DNA from: Chitinophaga sp. Ak27
GTDB lineage: Bacteria; Bacteroidota; Bacteroidia; Chitinophagales; Chitinophagaceae
Assembly: GCF_012726295.1 (NCBI RefSeq)
Contig: NZ_JABAOB010000001.1
Span: forward strand, 682,001-746,000
DNA length: 64,000 nucleotides
Reading direction: 5' to 3'
Shown here: positions 62,860-64,000 of the stretch, one piece after another
Numbering within the stretch: the first letter of the stretch is position 1
How the letters are laid out: the number at the start of each line of letters is the position of its first letter
Made by a program: the position numbers and the translations under genes
Notes under the pieces: model-generated
Database searches by the model: none
The model's input: only the letters and a program-made list of their open reading frames with translations
Told to the model about the DNA's origin: nothing

Positions 62860-64000
62860 CTAATCAATATAGTGGTCGGCCGACTTGCCCGACTCCTTAT
62901 GCCAGCCAGGGTTGAATATATCGAAGTAGTATAAACCTGCCTGCTTATATAGTTGTTGCTGGGTCTTTAAACGGTCCGTAAAGCCTTTAAAATTCTTGCG
63001 GTCTGCCGGCGTCCAGGCGGTTTCTGCCAGGGCGGAAATACGGGGAAAAAGGAGGAAATCCAACCTGTTGTCGTTATGCACGGTTTCCGTCCATATACAA
63101 GCCTGCACACCCAGGACCTGCGATGCATGCCCCGGTACGGATGGCAGCTCCGCCGCAGAAAAATTATAGACCGTTTCCAGCGAATTAAAGGCACCTTTTG
63201 CCCATCTGCGACCAATATGATGACTGCTATCCTGTACAAAATCAAAATAAAACGGTAACCGCGGACACAATACCACAGAATATCCTTTATCCAGTGCCAT
63301 TGCCAGGGCTTCGGGCTTATCATGACGCCACCAGCACACAATGGTGCTGTCGGCCGGCAAGGTGGCAGTAGCAATTTCATCCCAGGCCATTACTTTGTTA
63401 TGCAGCCGCAATACGGTATCGGCCATACGTTGTATGAAATAGTCTTCCACTGCTTTACGATCCTTCAGGCCATGTTGCTGTTTCAACCTGGTAATCCCGG
63501 TATCGCTGTCCCAGCCCGCATTGCCGAAAGTAACTTCATCCCCGCCAAGATGTATCATACCGGCAGGAAAAAGTTGAGCCGTTTCCGTTAAAATATCCGA
63601 CAGGTATTGGTAAGTACCTTCCCTGCCTGGGTTGAACGTAAATCGCGGATACCTGTCGGTGCCGCCGCCATCAAATGCGGGATAGGCCCTGTTGGCCGCC
63701 GCAGCATGACCCGGCATATCTATTTCCGGGACCACGGTAATGTTGCGCAGCCCGGCATAAGCCACAATCTCCCGGATATCTTCCTGGGTATAATAAGCTG
63801 CCGGCGCAGTGGAATCAACGATATTCCCGATACCGCCTACAGTAGTCAGCAAAGGATATCTTCTAATTTCCAGGCGCCAGCCGGGAACATCCGTCAGGTG
63901 CCAGTGGAAACGGTTCAATTTATAAAATGCCATCCAGTCGAGCAGCTGCAGCACCTTTTTCTTCCCAAAGAAAAACCTCGATTCATCTAACATCAGCCCC
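62860..64000 (-). CDS. GH20 beta-N-acetylhexosaminidase (5' part outside window)
   Basis: The 3' 380 codons are in the window, and the frame continues upstream past position 64000 (G-L-M-L-D-E-S-R is the family start of the catalytic barrel). W-H-L-T-D-V-P-G-W, V-P-E-I-D-M-P-G-H and the catalytic pair in H-L-G-G-D-E-V-T-F identify glycoside hydrolase family 20. W-W-R-H-D-K and the final W-T-P fit the substrate cleft. It removes terminal GlcNAc or GalNAc, for example from chitin oligomers or glycoproteins. It is probably exported, but the N-terminus is not visible. Confidence 0.92.
   Translation of the reverse strand, partial: GLMLDESRFFFGKKKVLQLLDWMAFYKLNRFHWHLTDVPGWRLEIRRYPLLTTVGGIGNIVDSTAPAAYYTQEDIREIVAYAGLRNITVVPEIDMPGHAAAANRAYPAFDGGGTDRYPRFTFNPGREGTYQYLSDILTETAQLFPAGMIHLGGDEVTFGNAGWDSDTGITRLKQQHGLKDRKAVEDYFIQRMADTVLRLHNKVMAWDEIATATLPADSTIVCWWRHDKPEALAMALDKGYSVVLCPRLPFYFDFVQDSSHHIGRRWAKGAFNSLETVYNFSAAELPSVPGHASQVLGVQACIWTETVHNDNRLDFLLFPRISALAETAWTPADRKNFKGFTDRLKTQQQLYKQAGLYYFDIFNPGWHKESGKSADHYID

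Noticed and set aside
1..64000. CRISPR arrays, tRNA, rRNA, insertion sequences, phage genes
   Set aside because: No regularly spaced repeats, clover-leaf tRNA with CCA-type acceptor, rRNA-like sequence, transposase or integrase motifs were seen on either strand. The heptad repeats are not CRISPR because they have no spacers.

Overview
The window looks like a chromosomal segment of a Bacteroidota bacterium, most likely of the Chitinophagaceae (Chitinophaga-like). The reasons are two SusC/SusD pairs, FecR anti-sigma factors next to ECF sigma factors and STN-domain TonB receptors, many lipoproteins with a C-K-K/D-rich start after the lipobox, DUF6520/MauE and fasciclin proteins, a Bacteroidetes-type -7 box (TACTTTTG), and mostly weak Shine-Dalgarno sequences. 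I see no rRNA, tRNA, CRISPR array, insertion sequence or phage gene.

Layout. 1-4.3 kb (minus): a partial secreted protein, a gene remnant, then an oxidase-like operon (PF12318-type small subunit, GMC flavoprotein, VioB-type ferritin-like protein). 5.0-7.5 kb: a subtilisin-like lipoprotein and a small lipoprotein in AT-rich surroundings, with a cloverleaf-like inverted repeat after the protease. 7.6-24.6 kb (minus): one long ten-gene unit, in order ECF sigma, FecR, STN-type TonB receptor, DUF4397 lipoprotein, a second lipoprotein, three fasciclin lipoproteins, an Oar-like TonB receptor, and an IPT/TIG plus NHL-propeller lipoprotein. It ends in a perfect 23-bp terminator stem and is the most system-like feature of the window.

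24.7-28.0 kb: a haem-binding protein, an outer-membrane barrel, a secreted DJ-1/PfpI protein and a FecR with no sigma factor beside it. 28.5-34.9 kb (plus): SusC, SusD and a TlpA-like thiol protein, facing a DUF6520 peptide and a MauE membrane protein. 36.1-40.6 kb: a short TonB-C protein and a small membrane protein, divergent from a complete ba3-type terminal oxidase cluster (a 48-residue subunit IIa, CuA subunit II, subunit I, SCO, cytochrome c). An FNR/CRP-like palindrome lies between them. 40.7-48.6 kb (plus): a canonical ECF sigma, FecR, SusC, SusD, DUF5689 locus.

48.6-64 kb is mostly single genes: SRPBCC, cyclopropane synthase, FucP-type transporter, MarR-GNAT fusion, DHFR/RibD-like reductase, a sialidase-like plus YidR-like double propeller, EamA exporter, AraC regulators, a frameshifted small lipoprotein, thioredoxin-TPR-like protein, DNA alkylation repair protein, VOC protein, DUF1772 protein, and a GH20 hexosaminidase cut by the window end. 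Two long inverted repeats built of 7-bp NNAAAGC units lie at 48.6 and 52.0 kb.

All functional calls come from reading motifs and family resemblance. No database search was run.
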